A stretch of 35,544 nt of DNA from Mariniphaga sp. (GCA_025355585.1 JANXZJ010000176.1:1-35544), one strand, 5' to 3'. Positions 8,961-18,370 are shown, counted from the first letter of the stretch. Made by a program: numbers and translations. Notes: generated from the letters alone by a model not told the origin.

Positions 8961-9460
8961 TTCATGAAGGTGCTGAAAAAAGCGACTGAAACAATTCCCC
9001 AAATTACAATTGAGAGGAGCATATATGGAATAAAATGATGGTCGTGTCGGAAATATTTGTTTCCCAGCAAAGCTCCTACAGGAATTGAAAGAATTATCGG
9101 CGATAAAATCACGAGTCCCCACATCCCGTAGCGTCTTCGCATTCTTACAATTAATTTATTCCTTTTTGTGAACTTCCTCGCATACATTCGTTGCTCTCGA
9201 TGGCGCTTCAACCACATTTCGAATCTCACCTTAAATATAACCGGTGTAAAATGATAAACGATTGGCCAAAGCAATTTCAACTCTTTGAAAAGAAATCCGA
9301 AGAAATAATAAAAAAACAAGAAGCCCAAAATTCCTCCTGTTTCCATGAAAAAGATTGTTTCCCATTCATTTAGCTTCATGCCAAATGAATATGGAGTCGC
9401 CCAAAAGTATTTGATACTTGCAACCAGAAAAACACTTAGCAACTTAAGGATATATTCCAT
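8954..9460 (-). CDS. Small integral membrane protein, unknown function
   Basis: 168 residues with about four hydrophobic segments: residues 4-22, 41-60, 113-133 and 143-163. A strongly basic central stretch (KRHREQRMYARKFTKRNKLIVRMRRR) lies between the second and third. The segment GLVILSPIILSIPVGALLG with a preceding RRRYG is reminiscent of small exporter/VTT-like (DedA, YqaA) membrane proteins, which carry a Gly/Pro-rich re-entrant loop, but the similarity is too weak to name it. Its 3' end overlaps the convergent gene. Confidence 0.7.
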   Translation of the reverse strand: MEYILKLLSVFLVASIKYFWATPYSFGMKLNEWETIFFMETGGILGFLFFYYFFGFLFKELKLLWPIVYHFTPVIFKVRFEMWLKRHREQRMYARKFTKRNKLIVRMRRRYGMWGLVILSPIILSIPVGALLGNKYFRHDHHFIPYMLLSIVIWGIVSVAFFSTFMNH

Positions 9461-9627
9461 AACATTTCGCTCTGATACAAAAATAATGAGAATGCAGACT
9501 TTAAAATCATCTCTTTAGTTAAAAAACATTATCGTTTTCATCATCTTCAGGCTGCGTTTTGCTTTACTTAAGGTCCAGCGTGTTCAGTGTCTAAACAAAA
9601 CCTTCTCTTCCTTTGTTCGGATGTTAT

Positions 9628-10266
9628 ATGGGAATGAATGGAACTTATATCAACTTGTTTTACGGCTTTATAGCAATTGCTCTGATTGCTGGTTGTTTTT
9701 GTGTTAAACCGAAGACCAATAGCTGGTTGTTTTATATGCTGGTAATCACTGGATTTCTGATCGGAGGATTGCTTTTCGGTTCTTACTTACTTGCTGTTTC
9801 AGCATTACTTGCCGGCGTTACAAGCATGTTTAAATTCCGTCAGTATATCAATAAAAATAAACCTTTAGAAGTAATTTTCGTTCAGGATCATGATGACCAA
9901 TATCTGCTTTATTTCCTTGATTATTATAGAACTGACATCGAAAAATTTTTCCCGGGATTCGATTTTAAAATCGAAGAAGAGTTTCTGGTGGCTATCATAC
10001 TATCGAAAATGGAAACTGTCGGAATAATCATTGCCGAGATAAAAAATCCGGAGACACTAAGAATCTGTATAGATTATATAGTGCCTAAACATCAGGGTTC
10101 ACAACTTGCTAAAACCTTTTATAATTGCGAATTGCGTTGTGTTGATTTTTTGGATTACAAGTATTTATATATCGAGCCGCAAAGTAAAGTCCATAACGAT
10201 TATTTGGAAAGGATTGGCTTCAGGCTTGTGGACGGAAAATACGTGAACCAGTGTACGGGGAAGTGA
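9628..10266 (+). CDS. Membrane protein with a GNAT-like C-terminal domain
   Basis: About 212 residues from the ATG at 9628 (MGMNGTYINLF). A TTG at 9613 is an alternative that adds five residues. Three hydrophobic helices occupy the first ~80 residues, followed by a basic linker (KFRQYINKNKP). The C-terminal ~130 residues alternate strands and helices, and end in DYLERIGFRLVDGKYV, the kind of tail seen in N-acetyltransferase (GNAT) folds, where a residue pair such as YLERIGF is common. The acetyl-CoA-binding R/Q-x-x-G-x-G/A motif is degenerate at best (PKHQGSQLAKTFY). I recall similar membrane-plus-GNAT architectures in Bacteroidetes but cannot assign a substrate. It converges with the next gene with a 3-base gap. 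Confidence 0.7.
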   Translation: MGMNGTYINLFYGFIAIALIAGCFCVKPKTNSWLFYMLVITGFLIGGLLFGSYLLAVSALLAGVTSMFKFRQYINKNKPLEVIFVQDHDDQYLLYFLDYYRTDIEKFFPGFDFKIEEEFLVAIILSKMETVGIIIAEIKNPETLRICIDYIVPKHQGSQLAKTFYNCELRCVDFLDYKYLYIEPQSKVHNDYLERIGFRLVDGKYVNQCTGK

Positions 10267-10269
10267 TGT

Positions 10270-10905
10270 TCATTTTCTGTTATAAAAATAGGAGCTTTTC
10301 TCAGTTTTAGAATCGAAAGTAAATAATTCTTTATCAGGATAATGCTTAAAAAATGAGATAAGTCCGATATCTCCGGCACAAAAGAAACTGTGTAATGCCA
10401 TTACGATCATCCAGAACCACAGCCATGGACTATGTGTAACGATCGTAATCACAATGGCGACAACAGTGATAATCTTAATCGTCACCAGCGGGAAAAGGGC
10501 CAGAATATAAAACTCAATACGAGAAAGTACCTGTTGGTCTGCCTGAGCATAAAAAACAAATTTTCGGATATCGCCTCCAAATGAGATTTTTTTAAAACCA
10601 AGTAAAAGGAATGCTAATCCGTGAAGCATTTCGTGAAAAAATATCAGCAATGTAAATGAAAAGCAAAAGGCGCCCATTACAAAAAGTATGGCCAATGTTG
10701 ATTTTACATACCACAATATAAGACCGCTTGTTACCAGGGCAGTCAAAAGCGTCAACATCGAAAGCTGGTACCATAAATATCGTTTCGTTATCCAAGATTT
10801 CCTGCTAAGTTGCTCTTTCACAAATTCCTTCATATTTTCATGTTCCAACCTGAAAAGGAGTTCGAATTCCGGATTATCAATAAGATCTTTGGGTTTAAGT
10901 CGCAT
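10270..10905 (-). CDS. Putative intramembrane zinc metalloprotease (DUF3267-type)
   Basis: 211 residues. After an N-terminal soluble stretch the protein has about four transmembrane helices. The second carries HEMLH (His91-Glu92...His95), a HExxH zinc motif, followed by GLAFLLLGFKKISFGGD. Near the C-terminus ALHSFFCAGDIGLISFF supplies an Asp (179) in the AGDI context where DUF3267 and site-2-protease-like families place the third ligand. The substrate is unknown. The gene diverges from the 880-aa exported protein across a 226-bp spacer. Confidence 0.75.
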   Translation of the reverse strand: MRLKPKDLIDNPEFELLFRLEHENMKEFVKEQLSRKSWITKRYLWYQLSMLTLLTALVTSGLILWYVKSTLAILFVMGAFCFSFTLLIFFHEMLHGLAFLLLGFKKISFGGDIRKFVFYAQADQQVLSRIEFYILALFPLVTIKIITVVAIVITIVTHSPWLWFWMIVMALHSFFCAGDIGLISFFKHYPDKELFTFDSKTEKSSYFYNRK

Positions 10906-11012
10906 ATTTTTGAAGTTTCCCTTTTAATTGGCAAAATTACGTTTTGACAGTCAGGAAAGGGAAAGTGTATGTGAAGTATAGGTTAATAATTCACTAAAAA
11001 TCTGATATTATT

Positions 11013-11044
11013 ATTGTTATAAGTGGTTCGTCTCTGTAAATTTG
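11013..11044 (+). promoter_or_regulatory. Putative promoter of the 880-aa protein gene
   Basis: TAAATTTG at 11037-11044 matches TAnnTTTG. ATTG at 11013-11016 stands 24 bases upstream as a weak -33 element. Confidence 0.4.
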
Positions 11045-11131
11045 TGCTTTACAATCTGCGAATGAATACAGAATAACTTTTCTGCATTTCAATCGTTTAA
11101 GGTTTCAGGTGTTTATTTTAAAAATTGGAGG

Positions 11132-13774
11132 GTGAGTATATCGATTCGCATACTTGAGAAGCATTTTGTACGACAAAAAGTTCGTTTTTTCCTTACGGGC
11201 ATTATAACCTGGTTTTTTTGTTTGAACTCGGGTGGTCAGTCAATTAACGAATTACGGAAACTATGGCAAAACGATAATTTTTCTTTTCTCTCGGGGAATA
11301 AGAAGGAAAAACTGTTTTCAAGTGCCGATTTTTCCAAATATGCAATTACACGTGATGCCGAATTTGCCGCTTATTTAAAGGAATCCTGGACTGATTATTC
11401 TATTCTAACCGGAAATGCTGTTGAACCACAGTTTCAAACAGAACATCCGGTTTTTGATGAAGCAAACCTCGACATAGAACCTCCTATCAGTCTGCCTTTC
11501 TCGAATATTGTTGGTCTCAACGACTACGATAAAAGTCAGATAAAGATGATTCCTCGAATCAGAAAGCCTGAATCAGTTACGTTTAATCTAACGAAAGGAA
11601 TTTTCCGGTTTTATGGACAACAAATCACTATAAGTTACGATAAATTGTTAGAGCTGTCCAAAATCGCTTCTTTATCCGAAGATTCGATTTCCGGCTTTTG
11701 GAAATCATTTTCCCTGGCGAACAGTAATCAATTAGTTGATCAGCTAATGGACTACCGCGATTTATTGGGCCTGGGCGATTGGGGATATTTTCAATTGGTG
11801 AAAGCAACCTCAAATCACATATTTACCGGTAATGTGCTGAATGCTGATCTGTTGACCTGGGCAATAATGATAAGGTCGGGTTTTGATGTCAGGCTTGCAT
11901 TTAACCAAAGCGGCACTACTGTTTTATTCCCGAGCGAAAATACAATCTATTCCAAACAATTTGTCGTGATCGGACAGAAGCGTTTTTACCTCGACCGCGA
12001 AATGAAAAGCCAGTTATTGGTCACAAGTCAGAATCCATTTCCGGACAATGAAGGTATGATTGATTTAAATTTTTATAAATCATTAAATTTCAATGGAAAA
12101 CTGACAATTCGACAATTCTCAATTCTGTGGGACCACAAAAATTACTTGTTTTCAATGCGCTATAATCCCGATATGATCAGATTTTACCGCGATTATCCAC
12201 AAACAGATCCTTCTGTTTATTTTGGAGCTCCGGTTTCTTCTGTTTTAAAAGAGGATTTATTGGGACAGATTTACCCAATATTGTCTAAAATGGACAAGCC
12301 AGAAGCCGCTGCCTTTTTGCAACAATTTGTAGAAAAACAATTTGGTTATATATCTGAAAATCAAAAAGACGGATTCCCCCAAAGCCGATTTGCGGAAGAA
12401 ATTATTGCATCGAAGTCGGGTGATGATAGAAGCAAGGCAGTTTTATTCTCATGGCTGGTCAGAATTTTGCTTCGTTTACCCGTTGTGGGGGTTCATTTTC
12501 CTGGTTACTATTCAACTGCTGTCTGTTATGATACTCTATTGGATGGTAGTTATTATTTTTTGAATAAGGACAAATATTACATCACAGATCCAACCTATAT
12601 TAACGCTCCGATTGGGGTATTAGTGCCTGAATTTAAAGGATTAACGCCCCAATTGATTGACCTTTCCAGTTCTTTTTCACAATCAAACAATGCATTAAAT
12701 ATATGGGAATCAGCGCTGAAAATGGGAGCCAGACGAGGTGGTGCAAGTCATGATGTCGTTTTTGACCGACAGGGAAAAGCATTTATTACAGGTTATTTCA
12801 ACGACAAGAGATCGTCCAATATTCCGTTTGTTGCCTGTTTTTCGCGAGGAAATTCATTGCAGTGGATAAGAAAATTTGAGGGAAACGGGAAAACATTTGC
12901 ATTAACATTAACAAATGACGATGAGATTTACATTGCCGGATCTTTCAGCGGGAAGATCGTCATGGACGAGAAAGAACTTCAAAGCGAAAGCAGCAAACCT
13001 GATTTATTCATTGCCCAGTTTAATCAGAATGGTGAATTGAATTGGATGAATAAGATAGGAATGGATTCAACAGCCGAAAATGAATCGTTAAGTTATTTGG
13101 TAAAATTCGATCGTTCGGGCGAAAATCTTTCTTCTCAATGGTCGGATGAAGATGAAAGAAATTTGAGAAACGGCTTTACTAAATCAAATGAAACGGGTCT
13201 CTCCTTTGTGGGATCTGGGAGTTTAACTACCGGCATGATTCCTTTAACAAGGTTGCGTACAAAATCTGATGTTTTCATTGATGAATTTAACAAGCAGACA
13301 GAGAAGAAAAGTTATCCTGCAGTTGCAGGTGTCCAAGCGCTAATGAAACTGCTCGAAAAATCAGGGACTGAGGTGACAGGAAACCAACTTCAAAATTTAT
13401 TAATCAGGTATAATCCAACCTTTCAGGTCAATAATGCGTCATTTTTTAACGCGATTGGGCAAGTTGATTATCTCAAAAATGAGAACGGAATTGTAGTTCT
13501 AAAGACAATAGGCGGTAAAACAATTCTATATAGCAATCTGAAATTGGAGGATGGAGCAAGGTTCAATCTATCTGTTTTTGACAATGGTGATTTGTCTGTT
13601 GGTATCATCTCCGGATTTCAAAAGGTGGTAATGCAGGTGGCACTTCCTTTGAACAGCCTGTTAATTGACAGTTCATCAGGAAATATGATTCTTGACTTCG
13701 ATCACGATCACACACTAAAAACGGTCTCATTGGGAATTATTCTTTCTGCTAAAAAGCAGGGTGTTTCTTTATAA
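11132..13774 (+). CDS. Exported protein with a degenerate transglutaminase-like domain and propeller-like repeats
   Basis: 880 residues from a GTG start. The sequence GGAGG abuts the GTG with no spacer, so the exact start is uncertain, but the hydrophobic segment at residues 17-33 acts as a signal peptide. Residues about 380-510 match the pattern of a Bacteroidota transglutaminase-like family: SKSGDDRSKAVLFSWLVR, VVGVHFPGYYSTAVCY, YYITDPTYINAPIGVLVPE. The family normally has SxSDCEDR and YPGHxxTAV. Here the Cys is absent (Ser429-Gly430-Asp431-Asp432-Arg433) and the His is Tyr459, while Asp486 of DPTY remains, so catalysis is unlikely. Residues about 560-660 carry SBBP-like propeller motifs (FDRQGKAFITGYF, DDEIYIAGSFSG, LFIAQFNQNGELNW). 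It lies upstream of porV, where porU is often found, but it is not PorU. Confidence 0.8.
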   Translation: MSISIRILEKHFVRQKVRFFLTGIITWFFCLNSGGQSINELRKLWQNDNFSFLSGNKKEKLFSSADFSKYAITRDAEFAAYLKESWTDYSILTGNAVEPQFQTEHPVFDEANLDIEPPISLPFSNIVGLNDYDKSQIKMIPRIRKPESVTFNLTKGIFRFYGQQITISYDKLLELSKIASLSEDSISGFWKSFSLANSNQLVDQLMDYRDLLGLGDWGYFQLVKATSNHIFTGNVLNADLLTWAIMIRSGFDVRLAFNQSGTTVLFPSENTIYSKQFVVIGQKRFYLDREMKSQLLVTSQNPFPDNEGMIDLNFYKSLNFNGKLTIRQFSILWDHKNYLFSMRYNPDMIRFYRDYPQTDPSVYFGAPVSSVLKEDLLGQIYPILSKMDKPEAAAFLQQFVEKQFGYISENQKDGFPQSRFAEEIIASKSGDDRSKAVLFSWLVRILLRLPVVGVHFPGYYSTAVCYDTLLDGSYYFLNKDKYYITDPTYINAPIGVLVPEFKGLTPQLIDLSSSFSQSNNALNIWESALKMGARRGGASHDVVFDRQGKAFITGYFNDKRSSNIPFVACFSRGNSLQWIRKFEGNGKTFALTLTNDDEIYIAGSFSGKIVMDEKELQSESSKPDLFIAQFNQNGELNWMNKIGMDSTAENESLSYLVKFDRSGENLSSQWSDEDERNLRNGFTKSNETGLSFVGSGSLTTGMIPLTRLRTKSDVFIDEFNKQTEKKSYPAVAGVQALMKLLEKSGTEVTGNQLQNLLIRYNPTFQVNNASFFNAIGQVDYLKNENGIVVLKTIGGKTILYSNLKLEDGARFNLSVFDNGDLSVGIISGFQKVVMQVALPLNSLLIDSSSGNMILDFDHDHTLKTVSLGIILSAKKQGVSL

Positions 13775-13912
13775 ATCGGGTTTGGAATTTGATATAACTG
13801 ATCTCAATTATTAGTTTATGCTTAAATATTTTTTTGAAAGCTATCCAAAAATTAATCTTTAGTTGCATCTTTGATCTTTGATAAATGAAATTTTATTTTA
13901 CTCCTATATAGC

Positions 13913-15112
13913 ATGTACCAAAATCTAAAATTCAGCATTGTTCTGTCACTCTTTCTTTTTTCATATAGCCAGATTGCAACAGGTCAGTCTTCTCTTCCTA
14001 CTGGCCAGGAAGTACGTTATAACCCGATCTCAACCGCCGTCCCTTTTCTGACAATTACACCTGATTCCAGGCATGGTGCAATGGGTGATGTTGGAGCGGC
14101 AACATCGCCTGATGCCAATTCGCAATATCTGAACCCCTCGAAGTATGCTTTTACGGAAAGTAAATTTGGATTTTCACTTTCATATACACCCTGGCTTCGC
14201 CAATTGGTCAATGATATCAATCTTGCTTATATGGCAGGTTATTACAGACTTAACAACAATGAAGTAATCGCATCCTCACTTCGTTTTTTTTCAATGGGAG
14301 ACATTACCCTTACTGGCCAGGATCAAACGGTTATTGGAACTGTCAGTCCGAGTGAATTTGCGTTCGATTTTAGTTATTCAAGGAAATTGTCCGACAAGTT
14401 TTCTGGTGGTGTGGCTTTGCGTTACATTCGCTCTGATCTTTCGGGAGGCATTGGAGCCGAGACTTATACTGCCGGCAATGCTTTTGCTACGGATGTTTCG
14501 TTTTATTATATCAACAAATGGGGTGGAACAGGAGCTACAAAATCCATAGCCGCGGGGATCAACATTTCAAATATTGGATCGAAAATATCTTATGACGAGG
14601 GTTCAAATAAAGAATTTTTGCCTGCAAATATGCGCCTTGGAACTACTTTCACCAGTGAGATTGATGATTACAACTTATTTTCTGTATCCCTTGATGTCAA
14701 TAAATTGCTTGTTCCGACTCCAAGTACGCGAACTCAAACTACGGATGGCGGTATTATAGTTCTCCCCGATAATAGTTCCAATAAATCGCTGGTGAGTTCA
14801 ATTTTTGGTTCTTTTTCGGATGCTCCCGGAGGTTTTAAAGAAGAATTGCAGGAGTTTACAATTTCAACAGGTGCGGAGTATTGGTATAACAAACAGTTTG
14901 CCTTAAGGGCCGGTTATTTCTATGAAGCTCAGAATAAAGGGAACCGGAAATTCTTTACTGCCGGTGTTGGGGTGAAAATGAATATCGCTGCAATCGATTT
15001 TTCGTATGTCATTCCTGTTCAGCGGAATAATCCGCTGGCAAATACAATCAGGTTCACCTTGTTGTTTGATGTAGATTCGTTTACTAAAAAGAAGGAACCG
15101 GTTAAAGAGTAG
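13913..15112 (+). CDS. porV: Type IX secretion outer-membrane protein PorV (LptO)
   Basis: 399 residues, the usual size. PorV is an outer-membrane beta-barrel of the FadL-like fold that accepts T9SS cargo from the translocon and carries it to the PorU sortase for C-terminal-domain removal and surface attachment. A signal peptide (LSLFLFSYSQIATGQS) is followed by the diagnostic region ISTAVPFLTITPDSRHGAMGDVGAATSPDANSQYLNPSKYAF, and the barrel ends in TIRFTLLFDVD. The gene shows the chromosome encodes T9SS, which makes the sorting-domain protein near the window's right end a plausible client. porU is not adjacent. Confidence 0.95.
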   Translation: MYQNLKFSIVLSLFLFSYSQIATGQSSLPTGQEVRYNPISTAVPFLTITPDSRHGAMGDVGAATSPDANSQYLNPSKYAFTESKFGFSLSYTPWLRQLVNDINLAYMAGYYRLNNNEVIASSLRFFSMGDITLTGQDQTVIGTVSPSEFAFDFSYSRKLSDKFSGGVALRYIRSDLSGGIGAETYTAGNAFATDVSFYYINKWGGTGATKSIAAGINISNIGSKISYDEGSNKEFLPANMRLGTTFTSEIDDYNLFSVSLDVNKLLVPTPSTRTQTTDGGIIVLPDNSSNKSLVSSIFGSFSDAPGGFKEELQEFTISTGAEYWYNKQFALRAGYFYEAQNKGNRKFFTAGVGVKMNIAAIDFSYVIPVQRNNPLANTIRFTLLFDVDSFTKKKEPVKE

Positions 15113-15147
15113 GTTTAGAGCGACATTAGATGAAGGAATTGAATACT

Positions 15148-15996
15148 TTATCCTTTGATGTTTTCCCTGTATTTAAGGTTCGATTTTCCAAAAATAATGA
15201 AGCCGGTTTTCATAAGTCCGTAAATAACGACCAACGTGAAAATGATGGCTGCTCCGGAAGGAATGTCGTAGATATATGAAATGGTAAGACCGGTTATCGA
15301 ACCTAGAAATCCAAACAGGATTGAATAGAAGATCATAACGTCGAACCGTTTGGTGAACAGATTGGCTATGGCTTGCGGAATCGTGAGAAGCGACATCACT
15401 AGAATAATCCCGACTACCCTGATATTTAAAACAATCGTTAGCGCAACAAGGCTGATCAGGAGTGCATTGAATAACCTTACAGGTGCATTGTTGGTCAGCG
15501 CGAACTCCTCGTCGAATGAGACGAAGATGATCATCCGGTAGAAGATCAAAAAGAAGCTTATGACAAAAACTGCAAGAATAAAAAGATAGATCAGGTCTCC
15601 TTTTGAAACTGTAAGAATATTTCCGAATAAATAGCTCATCAGGTTGGGAGCATAACCGGGGGTTAAGAAGATAAAGATCACGCCTAATGCCATACCAAGC
15701 GACCAAAGCATTGCAATAGCCGAATCTTCGCGCAGATCGGCTCTTTTTGTGAAAAACTCTATACCAAGCGCTGAAAGAATTCCAAATGCAATCGCACCAA
15801 GTATAGGGTCAAATCCAAAATAATAACCCATTCCTATTCCTCCGAATGAGGCGTGCGTGATACCCCCGCTGATAAAAACGATACGGCGCGAAACAATATA
15901 AGTTCCTATAATACCACATGTTATACTAGCAACAAGCGCTGCCAGGAAAGCATTGCGGAAGAATCCGAAGTTGAATAATGCAATCAGGTTTTCCAT
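15148..15996 (-). CDS. znuB: Metal (zinc/manganese) ABC transporter permease
   Basis: 282 residues with about eight transmembrane helices, the size and pattern of the ABC-3 family (ZnuB, TroC, MntB). Recognisable stretches include FRNAFLAALVASITCGIIGTYIV at the start, then RRIVFISGGITHASFGGIGMGYYFG, and IVLNIRVVGIILVMSLLTIPQAIANL. It forms the inner-membrane channel for metal imported with the neighbouring ATPase and binding protein. Its ATG at 15996 shares one base with the stop of the ATPase gene (TGATG), indicating translational coupling. Confidence 0.92.
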   Translation of the reverse strand: MENLIALFNFGFFRNAFLAALVASITCGIIGTYIVSRRIVFISGGITHASFGGIGMGYYFGFDPILGAIAFGILSALGIEFFTKRADLREDSAIAMLWSLGMALGVIFIFLTPGYAPNLMSYLFGNILTVSKGDLIYLFILAVFVISFFLIFYRMIIFVSFDEEFALTNNAPVRLFNALLISLVALTIVLNIRVVGIILVMSLLTIPQAIANLFTKRFDVMIFYSILFGFLGSITGLTISYIYDIPSGAAIIFTLVVIYGLMKTGFIIFGKSNLKYRENIKG

Positions 15997-16760
15997 CAGG
16001 ATTTATGATTATAAAGAACAGTATGAGGAATTTCTCCATGAGAGATGATCTGGATCGGGCATTCGTACGATTTGAGCAGCTCGGGGGTCACTTTATTCCC
16101 TGAATGGTAATGCAGTGATCCGTTAACGCAGGCATACGATTTGACATAGGTAGAAATGGTCCCCAGGTCGTGCGAAACCAGCAGGATAGCCAGTTTTTCA
16201 TTCAGGACCTTCAGCTTCTCGTACAATTCACGCTCGAAGCGGTTGTCGACATAGGTGTTGGGTTCATCGAGGATCAACAACTTTGGGCTGTTTACAAGTG
16301 CGCGGCACAAAAGGGCGCGCTGAATCTGTCCGCCCGATAGTTCGCCAATTGCTTTGTTTCGGATGCCTGAAATTCCCATTTCCAACATCAGGTCATTTGC
16401 CCTGTCATTCTCTTTGCTGTTGTAACGCCCCGTGAGACGCTTCCGCGACATCAAACCAGACCTTACAACATCGAACACCGTTACAGGGAATTTTCGATCG
16501 ATGTTATTGATTTGTGGCAGGTAACCAATTCGGTGAGAGTTCCCCTCGGTCATCGATTCCGAAAAATTTATTTCACCGGATATTGGAGATAATAAACCGA
16601 GCAATGCTTTCAGCAAAGTAGTTTTTCCTCCTCCGTTGGGTCCGATTACTCCGACAAAATCGAACTGCTGAATCGAAAGGTTCACATCTCTCAGAATAAT
16701 ATTTTGTCCATAACCCGCTGATAAGTTGCGTATTTCGACTAATGAATCCATGTGTCGCAA
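15996..16760 (-). CDS. znuC: Metal (zinc/manganese) ABC transporter ATP-binding protein
   Basis: 254 residues. It has Walker A GPNGGGKT at residues 40-47, the Q-loop in GYLPQ, the ABC signature LSGGQ at 141-145, Walker B LLILDE at 161-166, and the switch histidine in LLVSHDLG. It powers import of divalent metal with the permease downstream and the lipoprotein upstream. The next ATG, MDSLVEI at 16751, is an alternative start. The stop of znuA lies two bases upstream of the 16760 start. The order znuA-znuC-znuB is consistent with one transcript. Confidence 0.93.
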   Translation of the reverse strand: MRHMDSLVEIRNLSAGYGQNIILRDVNLSIQQFDFVGVIGPNGGGKTTLLKALLGLLSPISGEINFSESMTEGNSHRIGYLPQINNIDRKFPVTVFDVVRSGLMSRKRLTGRYNSKENDRANDLMLEMGISGIRNKAIGELSGGQIQRALLCRALVNSPKLLILDEPNTYVDNRFERELYEKLKVLNEKLAILLVSHDLGTISTYVKSYACVNGSLHYHSGNKVTPELLKSYECPIQIISHGEIPHTVLYNHKS

Positions 16761-16762
16761 GT

Positions 16763-17632
16763 TTACTGGGGTGTATTTGATAATTTTTCGGCAATTGAGA
16801 TCATCTGTTCCGGCCAGTTGTAATCGAGCGGATCGATCTGAATGACTTTACTGCTTGTCTCTTTGGCAATAATCTCAGCGTTCTCCTTGTCAAACTCTTT
16901 TTGAATCAATACGAATTTGATATTTTCAGATTTCGCTGTCTCAATCACAGTTTGTAGGTGTTTCGGTGATGGAACTTTTCCTTCGAATTCAATTGCCAGT
17001 TGCTCAAATCCGTAATCGCGTGCAAAGTATCCGAGTGCCGGATGGAAAATAATGAATTTTTTCGAGGTTGCATTTGCTAGCAATTTCGTCACCGTTGAAT
17101 CGACTTTTGAAATCTCTGCCAAAAGGAGATTTAGATTTTTCTGGTAAGTATCGCTGTTTGACGGGTCGATTTGAACCATTCCGTCAAAAATATTCAGCGC
17201 AATTAGGCGGGCCGTTTTTGGCGATGACCAGATATGCGGATCAACACCTTGTAAATGATCATGGTCTCCGTGTTCTTTCTCGTCCTTTATCAAATCAATT
17301 CTTTTGGAGGTTACGAAAAACTGAAGATCGGGATTGGTGGATTGGAAATTCTCGAGCAAGGTTTGTTCAAAACCAAGGTATCCGATCGAAAAATAGGCAC
17401 TTGCTTCACCCAGCATCATCATCTGTTTTGGGGTAGGCGAATAGGTTTCGGGACCAGCTCCGGGAGGAACAGTCACCTCAACTTTCCAGGTGTCGCCAAC
17501 AATTTTATCGGCAAAATACTTCAATGGCAAGATGCTCACAAATACTATTTTAGCTTTGGGTTTCGGAGCTCCGGTGAAACAGCCGGTAAGTATTAATCCA
17601 ACTAAAAAAGATAGGTATATGGATTTTTTCAT
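16763..17632 (-). CDS. znuA: Zinc ABC transporter substrate-binding lipoprotein
   Basis: 289 residues. The signal peptide ends in the lipobox LTGC (Cys18), so the mature protein is lipid-anchored. The cluster A-I fold is supported by the His/Asp-rich loop at residues 118-126 (EKEHGDHDH), typical of zinc rather than manganese proteins, by DPHIW at 131-135, and by HPALGYFARDYGF. The first ligand histidine of ZnuA (in PHDY) is replaced here by Glu62 (PETY), so metal choice is not certain from sequence. It sits 12 bases downstream of yidD and 2 bases upstream of znuC. No Zur-like operator was recognised. Confidence 0.92.
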   Translation of the reverse strand: MKKSIYLSFLVGLILTGCFTGAPKPKAKIVFVSILPLKYFADKIVGDTWKVEVTVPPGAGPETYSPTPKQMMMLGEASAYFSIGYLGFEQTLLENFQSTNPDLQFFVTSKRIDLIKDEKEHGDHDHLQGVDPHIWSSPKTARLIALNIFDGMVQIDPSNSDTYQKNLNLLLAEISKVDSTVTKLLANATSKKFIIFHPALGYFARDYGFEQLAIEFEGKVPSPKHLQTVIETAKSENIKFVLIQKEFDKENAEIIAKETSSKVIQIDPLDYNWPEQMISIAEKLSNTPQ

Positions 17633-17644
17633 TCTTTGTTTTCT

Positions 17645-17902
17645 TTAATTTTTTTTAGGAGGCACCGGATCGTAACCGTGTGTTCCCCATGGGTGACATT
17701 TTAAAATTCTCCTTGTAGCCAAATAAATCCCTTTAAAGGGACCATGGATCTTTAAGGCTTCAAGCGCATATTCTGAACAACTTGGGATATGTCGGCATGA
17801 TGCTTGTGTCATAGGTGAGATGACATATTTGTAAAAATAAACCGGAATCATCAATATTCTGATTAATACCCATCTGAACCAACCAACCACCGTTTTAAAC
17901 AT
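17645..17902 (-). CDS. yidD: Membrane protein insertion efficiency factor YidD
   Basis: 85 residues, the usual size. The signature is complete: SCRHIPSCSEYALEALKIHGPFKG, LATRRILKCHPWG and GYDPVPP, with the conserved cysteines. YidD is a small membrane-associated protein thought to assist YidC in membrane-protein insertion. It normally accompanies rnpA/yidC, but in Bacteroidota it is often elsewhere. Here it heads the minus-strand group with the zinc transporter, 12 bases upstream of znuA. Confidence 0.96.
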   Translation of the reverse strand: MFKTVVGWFRWVLIRILMIPVYFYKYVISPMTQASCRHIPSCSEYALEALKIHGPFKGIYLATRRILKCHPWGTHGYDPVPPKKN

Positions 17903-17971
17903 TTCCCGATCTTCCTAAAATTGAACTACGAAGATATCCAATAATCGCGATTAAAAAATGGGAGAATAAAA

Positions 17972-18370
17972 TCAGCTCTGACGGGTGGATTCGATCAAAT
18001 CCCACAGATTACCGTAAAGATCGGCAAATACAGCCACGGTTCCATAATCTTCGATAATGGGACCACGGATAATTGAAACACCTTTTGACTGAAGATTCTT
18101 GAAATCCCGCTTGAAATCATTGGTTTGCAAAAACAGAAAGACACGACCACCGGTCTGGTTTCCGATTCTGCTGCTTTGTTCTTCGTTGGCTGCTTTTGCC
18201 AGTAGGAGACAACATCCTTCAGAACCGGGTGGTGAAATGATTACCCAACGTTTTGATTCACTTAACACCGTATCTTCAACAAGTCTGAAATTAAGCTTTT
18301 GCGTGTAAAAATCGATGGCCTTGTCGTAATCGTCAACTAAAAGTGTAACATGAACTAAACGCTGAATCAT
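17972..18370 (-). CDS. VOC-superfamily (glyoxalase/bleomycin-resistance-like) protein
   Basis: 132 residues, one vicinal-oxygen-chelate domain. The start IQRLVHVTLLVDDYDKAIDFYTQKLNFRLVED and the end VAVFADLYGNLWDLIE are characteristic of the beta-alpha-beta-beta-beta modules. These domains bind a metal through His/Glu residues (here His7 and Glu127 are candidates), but substrates vary widely. Its ATG shares one base with the stop of the upstream adaptor gene, so the two are translationally coupled. A relation between the two products is not evident. Confidence 0.88.
   Translation of the reverse strand: MIQRLVHVTLLVDDYDKAIDFYTQKLNFRLVEDTVLSESKRWVIISPPGSEGCCLLLAKAANEEQSSRIGNQTGGRVFLFLQTNDFKRDFKNLQSKGVSIIRGPIIEDYGTVAVFADLYGNLWDLIESTRQS

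Noticed and set aside
11132..13774. The gene before porV as porU
   Set aside because: The caspase-like C25 peptidase His and Cys motifs of PorU are not visible; the domains are transglutaminase-like and propeller-like.
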